Made by a program: the position numbers and the translations under genes. Positions 11,485 through 23,922 of a DNA stretch of 64,000 nt are shown here, piece after piece; positions within the stretch are counted from its first letter, which is position 1, and the number at the start of each line of letters is the position of its first letter. The notes below the pieces were generated by a model. It had not been told where the DNA came from, ran no database searches, and was given only the letters and a program-made list of their open reading frames with translations. Location of the stretch: NCBI GenBank assembly GCA_028095005.1, contig CM051460.1, forward strand, positions 67,619,676 through 67,683,675. Direction: 5' to 3'. This DNA comes from Rhynchospora pubera. Its lineage: Eukaryota; Streptophyta; Magnoliopsida; Poales; Cyperaceae.

Positions 11485-12257
11485 CTTCAATTCTAAGTCA
11501 GTTTTTCATTGTTCAATTATCTGAACCGTTCCTTTTTCTCCTGGGTCTCTCGCTGTGATCTTATCCGTCCATCTTCGCACCTGTCTGGGCTTCGTCCTTT
11601 CTCTGCCCGCTTGCTTGATCTTCTGTTGCCTTTTGTTTCTTTTATGGTTCCGTGTGTTTACTTTGTGTTCTCCTCTTTTCTGTGCTGTGTTCCGTGCCTG
11701 CCTGCTGCCTCTGTGGTCTCGCTTTCCTTAGCGCAGCCGATCCGTCTCTCCTCTTTTCTCCCCCCGACCACGCCCCCCCCCTTGTACTTCCCCGTCATTC
11801 GGAGGTGTACGGCTGCCTCGGTATTGCTATGGATCCTGTACAAAGCTCTCGACATTGCTTCTGCTCCGAAATCAGTTCCCATTTCTTTCCTTTCCGTCTC
11901 TTTCTGCATCATTCCCCTTTCTTGCGTTATCCTCCTCCGTTCTCCCTGCCAGGTACTGTTCCCCTCCGATTTTTCTTTACTTCGTGCCCTCTGAATTCTT
12001 ACCTTCGTCCTGTTCCTGTTAGTTTCCAAAATCACACGCTGTGCTGGGTTATTTCCCTTGCAGGTTTGATCTCCCGCCTCCTGCTGCCTCCTGCTTTGGT
12101 TCGGTATGTTTTTTCCCTCGATTGTTTGCTTTTCCTGCACGATCTATGGGGATTCTTGCTATCTGGTCAGGGAAATATAGTGCTGGGTTTGACAGTCCAA
12201 GAACCGTATGTGTTGGAGGGCTGTTTTTTTTTTGCCTTTTTCTTTTGCCTTTTTTGT

Positions 12258-12835
12258 GTCAGATTGGTAAAGAAAATGGTTCTAGCTTTTTTTTTCCTGC
12301 ACGATCTCCTGCTTTTTTTTGTGCCTTTTTTTTTTTGCCTTTTTTTCTGTCAGATTGGTAAAGAAAATGGTCCTAGCTTCATTACCAGACCAGCCTTTTT
12401 ATAGGTTTGCACGTTCATCAAATCATGTCTTTTGCCTTCTGCTGTTGGTTACTCTTTTTCTGAGTTTGTGCATTCATGAAATTCTTTGTTATAGGCTTTC
12501 TTCCTGTTTTTCTGTTCTTTTACGCATTTTCTTCGTGCCAGAGGTTGTTTCCAGCCAGAAAAAAATAGTGCTGGGTTCATCCGTAAAAAAATCCTGCTGT
12601 GTTCACAGCCTGTTTTCTTTTTTTTCATTCTTTTTGTATCGAAAAAAACGCTGCGATCGCGCATTGTGTTGGATTCGTACAGAAAATGCTGCTAGATACA
12701 TTACCAGGCAGAGCTTTTTATAGGTTTGCGCGTTCATGGAATTGTATGTTTTAGGTTCTCCTGTCGGTTAGGCTTCTTGTAGGTTTCCATGTTGATGAAA
12801 TTGTGTGTTTTAGGTTGTGCTGTCGGTTATTGCAG
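12258..12835 (+). repeat. Degenerate short repeats in the Helitron leader
   Basis: TCAGATTGGTAAAGAAAATG occurs at about 12259 and 12350. A looser unit, CTTTTTATAGGTTTGC followed by TTCAT, recurs near 12395 and 12712, and a more decayed form near 12776. The stretch 11510-13400 is T- and C-rich. The long open frames across it encode only hydrophobic low-complexity peptide. Confidence 0.55.
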
Positions 12836-13406
12836 GAGAGTCCTGTTATGCTTGCTTTTTCTTTTCTCCGATCGTGCTGTTTCGTTCCTTTGTTCTTTTT
12901 TTTTTTTTACTTTTTCTCTCCAGAAAAATGTATATTGCCTGCCTTGTGTTCATGGATACAGGTGGCGAGTTATCTATCTTTTTCCTGCCCTTTTCTTCCT
13001 CGAATATATTGCGTTTTGCTTTGTTTTATTCTTCTCACGCTCTTCTGTACTGTATTTTTTAAGGTTTTCTTCTTTCGGTCCTTTGCTGCTGCTTCTTCTC
13101 TACCCGGTTCTTCCCTACTTATCAGGTATGTTCTTTCTTTTATTTTCTGCTATGTCATCTGTTGTTATAGTTTGCAGGTTTTCTTACCTTTTTGCCTTTT
13201 ACTATACCGCTTCACTCAGCATTTGTTATTTATTGTTATTGCTTCAGATGATAGATTTTTTTGTGTTGCAATTTTTATCGACATGTTAGGCTTTCTTTTC
13301 AGACCTTGCATTGTTGGGCGTTGCAGCCTACCAATTTGGTAATAGTTCCTTGCCTATGTAGGATTTTATTTTTCTGTTCCGTCTGCGGTTTCCTGCTACG
13401 TGCTGC

Positions 13407-16400
13407 ATGGCACGCAAAAAAAGGCCTCGCTCCTCTGCTGAGGTTGGATCATCGTCTGCGCAGGGTGCAGCGTCATCGCATTCTGTTTCGGGTTGGTCCC
13501 TTCTCTACCGTCTTCTGTGCTCGGCTCTTTCTGTTTGTTTGAGCTGTCTGTTTCTTCTCATTCTTTTATGTTGTCTGTTTCATCTCATATCGGATATTTT
13601 TCCCGGCATTCTCAATCTCTATCGGTCTGTTCTTATGTTAGTTTTGCTCTTGCTGGTTCTCTCGTGCGGTTCGTCTCCACCTCTGTTACTCTCGCCTGTT
13701 TGCCTTGTGCAATCATTCATATCGGTTCCATATGTTATTCTGATTCTACCTCGGTACATTGCTGCATTCTTTTCTCCGCTCGGCAATTTCTGTTATGCTA
13801 TCCAGTGTTCCCACTTCTTCATTCTTCTTCTAAATCTGTGCATTCTTCCCTTTCTTCCCTTGTAGTCCATCCTTCACGGGCACGCAGGCCTGGTCCTAGA
13901 GGAAGAATTGCTGCTCTTAGAACTGATCAGGCTGTTCCTTCGCCTTTTGCTCCATCCAACGACAGCCCTCCTGCGCAGCAATACCGTTCGTGTTTGGGTC
14001 TGTCCTGTCATCTTTTTCACCATATTCTTTTCTCTTCATTTTTACTTGCTTTCCTAAGATGTTCTTATAGTCCAGTCTTCCTCTTCTTATTTTTTTTCTC
14101 TTTCTCTCTTCTTATTCTTTTCTCTTTCTTTCCATGTGTCTCGTAGGACCTCGCCCAGTCCTGCTTGATTTTGGGGATCCTGATCAGGTCTGTCCTGATT
14201 GTCATGCACTTTTTTGGTATCAAGAAAGGTGTAAATCTGCATCCTCTGCTGCAGGGCCTGTCTATACTCTTTGCTGTTGCGAAGGTAGGGTTTCGCTGCA
14301 AGCAATCGAGGACCCGCCTGAGCCGCTGCGTACCCTACTTGACCCATCTGCTGGTCCTGATTCTGTGCACTTCCTCTCAGCTATTAGGACCTATAATTCC
14401 ATGTTTGCCTTCACTTCGATGGGTGTCAGGCTTGATCAGCAGATTAATAGAACTGCAGGCCCTTATGTCTTTCGTGTGTCTGGCCAAGTATGTCAACGTA
14501 TAGGTTCTTTGACACCGGCAGAGGGTCAACAGCCTGCATATGCTCAGCTATATTTTCATGACACAACGAATGAAGTTCAGAACAGAATTGCATCAATCCC
14601 AGACAGTTATCTTACAAATAGACCCCGTGAGCATATAGTTGAGCAGCTCAAAGATATGCTCTATGCGCATAACATCATTGCTCAGGGATTCAGAACTGCC
14701 CGGGATCGTATCGGTTCTTCAACCAGCGATGATTTTTATCTTCGCATATCATCCTCGCGTAACCCCGAGGCAATGCAGTATAGTGCGCCTGCTGCAGAAG
14801 AAGTTGTTGGCTTGCTTGTGGGTGATTTTAGCGAGAACTGCTCGAGAAGAGATATCATTATTCATTCTCGAAGTGGGCAATTGCAGCGTATAAATCCGCT
14901 GCATCCAAAATACTTTGCTCTCCAATATCCTCTCTTACTTACTAGGGGAGAAGACAGTTTCACAGAAGATATAGAATATGATACCTCAGCTGCTGGTGCA
15001 TCAAATGTGCGTAGGCCTCATGTTACAATGCTTGAGTACTATCGGTACAGGCTACATGTCCGCACTGACGAGAGCCCCATGTTATTTAGATCTGGAAGGC
15101 TCTTTCAACAGATTTGTGTGGACATGTATGCATGCATTGAGGATGCTCGCCTGAGTTATCTCTATCATAACCAAGACAGCCTTCGCATGGATTCTGTGCA
15201 AAACATCAGAACAGCTGTCTTGCAAGGAGATATGTTTGGGTACCAAATAGGCAAGCGCTTCATCCTTCCTACATCATTTGTGGGTGACCCGCGCTATCTT
15301 TTCCAAAATTATCAGGATGCTCTTGCGGTTTGCAGATCTCTCGGCCCACCCCATTTGTTTATTACATTTACATGCAATCCTGCATGGGGTGAGATCCGTC
15401 GAAACCTTATGCCTGGGCAACAAGCAAGTGATAGACCTGACCTCACATGTAGGGTTTTTAGGATGAAAGTTCAGGAGATTGTCAAAGATATCAGAGAACG
15501 CAGTTGTTTCGGTGCTGTTGCAGCATGTCAGTACTCATGCCTATCATTTTCTTTTGCTATCTTTTTGCATGACGTTTTTGTCCATTCCTGTTTTTCCCTT
15601 TCTATATTGTTCATTTCTCTTCTGTTCCTGACCTACCTTCCTTTGTTTTTGCATAGTGATCTACACGGTTGAATTTCAGAAAAGAGGTCTCCCTCATGTC
15701 CATATCGTTGTCTGGCTGAGTGATAGAACTGCTCTTTCTGGGGCATCTGGTATAGATTCTATTATTTCAGCTGAGCTCCCTGATCCATCAGTTGATCCAG
15801 AGGCCTACGCGGCTGTTTCGCGGTTCATGGTGCATGGCCCGTGTGGACCAGCCCGTCCTGGCTCACCATGCATGGACAATGGAAAATGCAAGAAGCATTT
15901 TCCGAAAGAGTTCACTGAATCAACTGTCCTGACTCATGATGAATTTGTGCAGTACAGAAGAAGGGATCATGGTATTACAGTCGAAAAAAATGGGTGTATC
16001 CTTGACAATCGTCATGTAGTACCTCATAATATAAAGATGTTGCTCAAGTATGATGCTCATATCAATATTGAGCGGTGTCATTCTTTTTCAATGGTCAAGT
16101 ATCTTTTCAAATATATCTCAAAAGGTCATGATCGTGCTGTCGTTGCAGTTCAGCCTACTTCTGCTGCACCATCTGCATCGTCTCGCCAACTTGAGACGGC
16201 ACAGGCTGCAGTAGATGAGATAGCCCATTATCTTGACTGTAGATACTTGACGCCTCCCGAGGCGATATGGCGCATCTTCTCATTTGATGTTCACTACAGC
16301 TATCCATCTGTTGAGAGGCTTCCTGTCCACCTGCCTTCTCAGAACAACATTGTATTTAGTGATTTTCAAGAATTAGATGAGATAGCGAGTAATGATTCTT

Positions 16401-18735
16401 TGTCATTCACCAAATTGATGGCTTGGTTCGAACTCAATAAGAAACATGAGCTCGCAAAGGAGCTCACTTATATTGAGATACCATCAAAATTTACATGGAA
16501 ACAAGATGAGAAATCATGGGCACCGCGTCAGCAAAACAGAAAGAGGCTTGCAAGGATGTTGTTTGTGCATCCAAATGCCGGTGAGCTATACTATTTACGA
16601 ATGTTGCTGAACATCGTCCGCGGTCCTACATCATTCGAGGATATTAGGACTGTTAACGGTGTTGTCTTTGCAACTTTCCAAGAAGCTTGCAATGCCTTGG
16701 GATTGCTTGATGATGACAATGAGTGGCTCTATACACTCCAAGAGGCAGCTGTCACAGCTTCTGCACAGCAAGTGCGCAAGCTCTTTGTTGACATCCTGCT
16801 GTATTCTGAAGTCACAGACCCATCTCAACTCTGGGATGCATCCTGGCAATTCATGGGTGATGACATATTATATAATATACAGTCACGACACAGAATTCCT
16901 CAATTTAATTGCAGCGATGCAATGCTAAAAGACCATATATTGTATGAGTTAGAAGATATGCTCATTAGCCGAGGCTCTTCGCTTCAATCTGTGAAGCTTC
17001 CTCACCCAATAGAGCAAAGGCTCTATGAAGGAAATAACACATTGCTTGCCCAGCAGTTATCATATAACACTGTTGAGTTGCGAGAGCAGCTCCCTACCTT
17101 ATTGGAGAGCCTCAATCCTGAACAAAGCAATGTTCTTCACCAGATCCTTACATCTGTCCAGAATAGACAAGGCAGACAGTTCTTTATTTATGGACCTGGT
17201 GGGACAGGTAAAACACACTTATGGTCCGCACTGACAGCCAGGCTTCGGTCCGAAGGAAAGATTGTCCTCACAGTCGCATCTTCGGGGCTGTCATCGCTTC
17301 TCCTGCAAGGAGGAGTGACTGCATATTCGCGGTTCAAAATTCCAATTAACTTAACAGACAAATCAACTTGTGATGTCAAGAAAAATAGTCAACTCGCGAG
17401 ACTCATAGTGAGTGCTTCGCTTATAATTTGGGATGAAGCGCCAATGAGTCACAGACATTGCTTTGAAGCACTTGATAGAACACTCAGAGATCTATTGGCT
17501 TCCACAAATTCAGCGTTAGCTCATAATCCCTTTGGTGGAATCACAGTAGTTCTTGGTGGAGACTTCAGGCAAATATTACCAGTTGTCCCGCGAGGTTCCA
17601 GACATGATACAATATGTGCATCAATTGTTCATTCACCATTATGGGACCGATTTGCAGTTCTGAGGTTGACACAGAATATGCGACTAATACGATCCAGGGA
17701 CAATACTGCCCAGGCAGCAAGGATTGCAGAATTTGCTTCCTGGCTCCTTGCAGTTGGAGATGGCAGTGTTCCTGCACTAGCCCTCGATGATGCTACTTTA
17801 CACGAATGGATCAAGATACCTGAACAATTCTTGATTAGCTATGATGGTGATGAGCAACAGGCAATTATAGACGAAATCTATCCAGATCTACAAGCCTCAC
17901 AGATATATGATGATTACCTTCGGCAGCGTGCAATACTGGCACCCAAAAATAACTTGGTTGACTCATTGAATGAAAGAATCCTATCACAACTTCCTGGCCA
18001 GTTATTTCAGTACTATAGTTCTGATACAGCTGCCGGCAAGGATAGGATTGATGATGAGCTGCGCGGGACCTATCCAGATGAATATTTGCATAATATAACT
18101 TCTGGAAGTCTACCCCCGCACTGCCTTAGCCTGAAAATTGGTGTTCCCGTTATGTTGCTGCGTAACATCAATCAACCTAATGGTCTTTGTAATGGGACAA
18201 GAATGGTTATTACCGCATGTGCTGACAGGTTCTTAAAGGCACGTATCATTACTGGAAGTGCCATAGGACAGGAGGTATATATTCCTAGAATAGTCTTTGT
18301 CCATGAGGATACCAGTCTACCATTCAATCTGAGGAGAAAACAGTTTCCTATTCGTGTCTGCTATGCAATGACAATAAACAAGAGCCAAGGTCAATCATTG
18401 GACAAAGTAGGTGTGTTTCTTCCAGAACCGGTTTTCGCCCACGGCCAATTATATGTCGCACTATCAAGAACAACCTCTCCTGATGGGCTTAAAATTCTCA
18501 TACCTAACACAACCAGTGCACATGCAGGCTACACAAAAAATATAGTCTATAAAGAAATCTATTCACAAATAGGTAACATAGATGTACCACCAATTAACCA
18601 TTCTTTCTTTTTCATGCTTTATATTGTCACTCTTTGGCTTCATACCTTCAATCATGTTCTCTCTACTTTATTGAGGCTTCTGACTCCTCTAAATTCTTTG
18701 CAGATCAACATGCTGGACCTGGTGAAAATCTCTGA
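13407..18735 (+). CDS. Helitron Rep-PIF1 helicase (RepHel), five coding exons
   Basis: Coding exons 13407-13491, 13866-13985, 14147-15526, 15657-18572 and 18704-18735 join in frame with GT-AG introns into about 1510 aa. The N terminus is basic. The C-x2-C metal motif (CPDC) with FWYQER follows in exon 3. The Rep domain has FITFTCNP (near residue 472), the HUH motif LPHVH (His near 542) and the two-tyrosine motif YLFKYISKG (Tyr near 677 and 681). The helicase has Walker A GPGGTGKT (near 1041), Walker B IIWDEAP, GGDFRQILP, and the motif VI region YVALSRTTS. Rep nicks and joins one strand during rolling-circle transposition and the helicase unwinds it. No stop or frameshift occurs. The last junction is an inference: without that splice the frame runs on into the RPA-like gene. 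Confidence 0.9.
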
Positions 18736-21700
18736 CCTTCCTAACAGGCCCCACTCAGTCAGGATACAGGCAAGAATTATCAGGGTCTGGCCTGCGAAAG
18801 GTCCGGACAATCCAGCAATCTGGTATTATGCTGCCATTCTCATGGACACAGCTGTATGAATCTTTCCTTATTATTTGCAAACAAACATGCTTCTTCCCTC
18901 TAAATTCATACTCTCCATCTTCTTACACTCGGACCCCTAATTCATATTAATATATGTTATTCCAGGGTAGCGTCATAGAGGCCAGAATACAGAAGGAACA
19001 TTACCAGAGGCTCTCCCGACTATTAGAAGAAGGGCGTATCTGTGAAGTGGCAAAATTCTCTGTTAAAGCTGCGCCGAAACAGTACCATGCAGTCAAAGGC
19101 GACCATATCATTTCATTCACAAGACAGACCACTCTCACACCACTTGCTTCTGCGAGTTTGCAAATCCCAATGTATTACTTTGATTTACACCGTTTAGATG
19201 CGGTCGGCACTGATATCACAGACACCAGTAAAATGATAGGTACCTATTATTTCTTTCTATTGCTACATTCTATAGCCACGGATTATGCTATCGCTCTTTC
19301 CGATAACATCTTCTTTATTTTCCTGCCATCCTTCTATCACAGATATAATTGGCAGGATTGCTGGCTTTAGCACAGTTAGACCCGACACTGAGACAGACCA
19401 GCGCAGGCCTGCACAGATGATGTACCTGTCAGATGAAAGGTCTCCTTGAACATAATAATTTTTTAACCTCTTCACAGTGCATATGACCAGCACTTTTACT
19501 TCCTTCCATCCCTTCCACTATGATCGTGCGTGTGATAGTTTTTTTTTTTATGTTCAGAGGATATATGTTGGAAGTCACACTTTGGAGACAGTTCCTTCCA
19601 TTGTTCGATACAGCAAAGCTCCACGAAGAATCAAAGAATGCTCCAGTTATAGTTATCTGTGCTGCAGTCCAGGTTAACGAATGGGACGGTAAGTTTTTCG
19701 ATCTTTCAAACCTCTGCTCCCGTACCAAACTCGCCTATAGAAAAACATACAGAAATATATAGATCCATTAAGTGAAAGATTAGCAATTGCAATCCTCTCT
19801 ACCGGTCCACATACAATAATTCTTCTCTATATTCAAATTTCTGCTCATTATCCCTATCCAGATATCTATAATGTCAAGGCAATCAGTGCAACGAGGTTCT
19901 ATTTCGACAAGACCATCCCAGAAATCGTGCACTTCGCTGCAAGGTACACGATGCCTCCTTCAGCCATGTTAGTCATATTCCGTCATGAGCAAAAAAAAAT
20001 ACCCATTGATTGATCGCATTTATTTATACAGCTTACCGGCACACTTGCCGCCAATTGTCTTGGACACACATGGTCCACCATATGATGGAGTCCCGATTCC
20101 ACGCGCTCCACAACGGATCGAACAGCCTGATCCGCAGGCAGTAACGATTTCAGAATTTGTAGCCATACCAGTCAACACTTATTCTGTATACATGTTTCCC
20201 TCCCTAAAAAATCCTATTTGTCATGCACTCCTTACCATCCCGAAAAACTCAAATTTAAAAAAAAACACAGTTTGTTCTGTCTGCTATCAATCCACCCATA
20301 ATACATGACAGCCATCAAAATGTGCTTTTATTTGCAGGATACCCTGTACAAGTGTGAAGGAACAATTGTTGACCTCATCAACAGGTATGAATGGCACTAT
20401 GCTGCATGCAAAAAATGCATGAGTAAATTGAAGCATCGCTACTGTTACAGATGTGCTATGCGCAGGGATGATTATATTGATTGGTAAGTTTATCTCTATA
20501 TAGCATCTTCACAGACACGATTAGACAAGCCATCGCTCCAGTTGCACAATAAAATATTAAATTATCTCTATCTCACTTTATCAGGTACAATCTCATACTT
20601 AAAATCAAGGATCAGACAGGCACAACAGAAATGACAGCCCTCGGTGGAGTTGCAAAAGTCATTATCGGTGCCGATGTAAGAGACATGGTCAAGCAAGAGG
20701 ACACAGTGGGTGATGATGCACCGAAACAAGTTCTGGCAATCATTGGAAAATCATTCCTGTTCACCGTGCTGCCAAAAGAATCAACAAAATTTGAAGGAGT
20801 CAGAATGAATACTCTGCAAGCAGCTCACTCTTTCTGCCAATCACATATGAAGATTCATCTGCTCCTCTCGCTAAACCAGCACAAGGAACAACAAGGTGGG
20901 ACCTTCTGCGCCGGCCGATACAGAAAATTAGCCCTTAATATCTATTCACAGCATAAATAAATGTCCATCCTCTTTGCAGACCTCCTCTTACCGAATGAAG
21001 TTACTAACATAATCGACATAATCTTTTTTTTTTTTTGCAGTCAAACCATCCCAGATGAAATCGTTTCAGGTCAAACGGCTCACTCACCGCAACAGACACC
21101 AGGATGGAGTCCATCTACACCCCCTCCAGGACTACACACAACAACTCCCGTTACAACGGACCAACAGCCATGTCTAGATAAAAAAGGGTTCTCTTAATTA
21201 TATAATCTTTCTATATTGCACTTCCTTTCTTAGCCATACCGTTACACACACAGAAATGCTTGGTCAAAAAAAAAAATTAATTAGGCAAACAACTATTGGC
21301 TGACAAGAACAACAATTCTCATGCAGAAAACAGCCTGCTCATGAGCAAGAGCAGCAGCCACAGTCCGCTGGTGTCAGGAAAAGACTCTTCTTAGAAACAG
21401 AAACACCCAATCCAAAGAGGTCAGTACTTCTTTCCAACAATACTTTCAGCACACATTCTTTTGTTAGACAGTGCAAATTAGATAGGAAATTTCAGTAATA
21501 ATGTGAACATCATCTCTTAGCAGTGTACATGGTGAAGAAACGATTCTCAATCCGTATGAAGCAGATCATTCTCTCGATCCGTCAGCCAAAAAAACTTCCT
21601 CAGCGGTACTCAATGCACCTCAGACTGACACAACTCAGTCCAGGTACGATATATTAAATATTTAGTTCTCTCAAAAGTATTATATATTGAGTTCTGCCAA

Positions 21701-21906
21701 AAGTCATGCACTGTCAGAACTCATACACACTCAAAAGTCACATCCGACTGAAACATTGCCTCACCAATATCACGACAAACATCAGTATTGTGTATTGAGT
21801 TATGTCAAAAGTCGTACACTGGAATAAAAAAAATGCTGCAGTTTCTCTACAAACGTAGCTGACATATACCATTCCTTCATGAATCAATTTCAGCAATCCT
21901 CACTGA
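18710..21906 (+). CDS. Helitron-encoded RPA70-like single-strand DNA-binding protein, 12 exons
   Basis: The coding exons are 18710-18853, 18966-19239, 19343-19439, 19558-19688, 19862-19943, 20032-20185, 20338-20483, 20585-20895, 21055-21187, 21327-21419, 21521-21643 and 21894-21906. They join in one frame to 566 aa. The first exons give an OB-fold like RPA DNA-binding domain A (VRIQARIIRVWP). A second OB-fold follows (DIIGRIAGFSTV, then GYMLEVTLWRQF). A zinc-binding OB-fold like RPA domain C follows near residue 310 (CKKC, then CYRC). The tail is hydrophilic. RPA coats single-stranded DNA, and plant Helitrons often carry such genes. The acceptor of exon 9 is chosen at 21053-21054 because it keeps the Pro-rich tail in frame; another AG at 21040 would end the protein sooner. 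Confidence 0.82.
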
Positions 21907-22835
21907 AATGCCATGCTCTCAAGCAAGAAAGAACTGTTTTGAAAAAAAATCCTACAGCAAGGAGGTTATCTGTACCTACTGTTCTACTTTTGTGATGCTT
22001 AAAAACCCAGTATTTATTTTGTCCAATGTATTATGTACATGTCATCTCTCAGGAAGGCAAAAAAAAAAAAAAAACACATATCATGTTATTTGCCTGCCAT
22101 AAAGTACAATATCCTTACTTTTGTGTGCCATTACAAGATTGAACTGCATCGCATGATGACAGTATGGGAACATCATCTCTGTTGCAATGCGCAGTTCAAC
22201 ATTTGTAATGGCACCCTTCATTATAAAGAAACAATGCCGCTTTCTATGGCCAAGACATTATGTATGTATGAATCTCTATCTTAGTAAGAAAACACTATTA
22301 TGTGGTTGCTGCTGTAAGAACTCACACCATTTCATTTTATCTTGCACACTTCATGCATCACCACACTATAGATACAAAACAGCTCCACCATCTGCAGATA
22401 TAGTTGCTTCAAAAAAAGAACGACAAATTCTATCTATAAACTGCCTAATGCAGGCCCTAATAGAATTTCACGTTCTCTTAATGAATGGTATATACATATG
22501 CTTCTATTTCCTCCACATAGCTCCTAAATTTTATGTGTCATTTGAACTGAGAACAAAACAAATATCGTGGACCAAACAATCTTCTGTTTGCACTACTCCT
22601 GCCTTTCTTTGTTCGCTAATTTCTAGATTAATGTTGTTTTTATTCAATAGTTCTTCCAACTGAATATTTCACTCCTATGCTCTTACTTAGGCAAAATAAT
22701 TTCTCGCTTAAAATTACTAGCTATTTCGCATCCTATTATTTACTGATTTCATTACTGTACACATCCATTACGAATAATGCTCTTGCTTCAAAAAAAAATG
22801 CCTTTCTAACATCGACACTGTCATGATTAAACTTA
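21907..22835. other. Helitron 3' subterminal region
   Basis: No conserved gene was recognised between the RPA-like stop and the terminal hairpin. An open frame near 22187-22663 lacks any domain. This part would hold the 3' untranslated region. Confidence 0.5.
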
Positions 22836-22864
22836 CATCGCGCGAAGCGCGATGCGATAGCTAG
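22836..22864 (+). other. Helitron 3' terminal hairpin and CTAG end
   Basis: Two perfect 8-bp arms around a GAA loop, then six bases, then CTAG. This is the classic Helitron termination signal at which strand transfer ends. The next host base is T. Confidence 0.9.
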
Positions 22865-23583
22865 TTATTAATCAGTTTTCTAACATGCTCACTACTGGAA
22901 AATATAAATTTATACTCATTTGAAGTGAGCAAGTTTAACATGAACTTGTCTTAAAAACCTAAAATGATCATACAAAACGAATGATCGGCTAGAACTATGG
23001 GTAATGGGTGCAGCGTGCAGGACTTAATTTTGTTGACCTTGACCTATGGCTATGGCCTATGGGTAATGGGTCATTGCCTCATTGCCATAGCCGTATAGGC
23101 CGAGGACCTTGACCCACAAAATCGGCCCAATGAAGTTGTAATAATTATATTTTAATTATCAAATAATAAAATTATTTAGTTGGATCATAACAATGTTTTC
23201 GAAACAACCCACTGTTGTAAGGCCATTTAACATATTAGTCCAAGGTTCTTTGGACATTAGTTTATGTACTGATTATGTATCAACAAAATCATAAGTTAGA
23301 TGTTTCGCAAATCGCAACGGGGTTTCTTTTGACAAATTTAATTGCAAGATGTCTGAAAATTATTTGATCTCCGTTTAAACATCGTTCTTAAAAGCTTGAT
23401 TTTTTCCTTAATTGAAATAGCTTTTCCCTCCATCACAGAACTAAAATTACAGTATACTCGTTTATTCGCCCCTTCCTCCTATCTTCCTATTCTACTATTT
23501 ATTTATTATTATTATTATTATTTGCTTTTCTCGTTTTTGTATAATTAAAGTCATTTGAATAATGCACTTCATATTAATTTTCC
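22865..23583. other. Intergenic DNA with an imperfect hairpin
   Basis: No gene was recognised. At 23043-23099, CCTATGGCTATGGC faces GCCATAGCCGTATAGG, with a perfect 9-bp core stem. GACCTTGACC repeats on both sides (near 23035 and 23104). Confidence 0.5.
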
Positions 23584-23900
23584 TCGAATTTGTGAGAATT
23601 TACCTTTTTTAGATGAGATAAAGACTGAAGCCCCTTGCTCTAGCGTTTCTATCTAGAAACATCGCCTTGTTCACATCAGCCAAGGATTTTAGAGATGCAC
23701 ATGTACCATATGTTATGAGAAACACCTTTGGAATTAAGTAGAATCGTCTTCGGAATTAAATCGAATATTTTATCTGTCGTTTTTTTTTTAAGTACACCGG
23801 GTGTAGGCTGATTTTCCAGCACTGTTAAAATGGGGAACTCGATTTTCGTGTCTTTCTATTTCTACGGGCCATTTTATCGGCTTACTATTTTTTATTGTTA
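23584..23900 (+). repeat. Dispersed repeat, copy 2
   Basis: Same family and orientation as 1195-1590, sharing CACATGTACCATATGTTATG and other blocks in order. It lacks about 70 bp present in copy 1. It sits directly beside the inverted-repeat element that begins at 23923. Confidence 0.75.
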
Positions 23901-23922
23901 TTACGTATGATTAATCGGGTGA

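Larger units (their letters stand above)
11416..22864 (+). mobile_element. Apparently intact autonomous Helitron with Rep-helicase and RPA-like genes
   Basis: The right end is clear. A perfect 8-bp stem CATCGCGC-GAA-GCGCGATG (22836-22854) is followed by CGATAG and CTAG (22861-22864), then host T. The left end is less certain. TCATATATACTAAAC at 11416 resembles plant Helitron 5' ends but is preceded by T. TCTAATATTTAAAG at 11307 is preceded by A and is the alternative. Inside, in the same sense, are a Rep plus PIF1-helicase gene without stops or frameshifts and an RPA70-like gene. The roughly 11.4-kb length is normal for plant autonomous Helitrons. All expected catalytic motifs are present, so it may be active or only recently silenced. 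Confidence 0.85.

Noticed and set aside
11509..13342. Several long overlapping open frames (up to 250 aa)
   Set aside because: They lie in a T/C-rich leader, encode Phe/Leu/Cys/Ser low-complexity peptides in all three frames and have no domain. The coding start of the Helitron gene lies at 13407.
22187..22663. 158-aa open frame near the Helitron end
   Set aside because: No domain or splice context, and it lies in the 3' untranslated part of the element.
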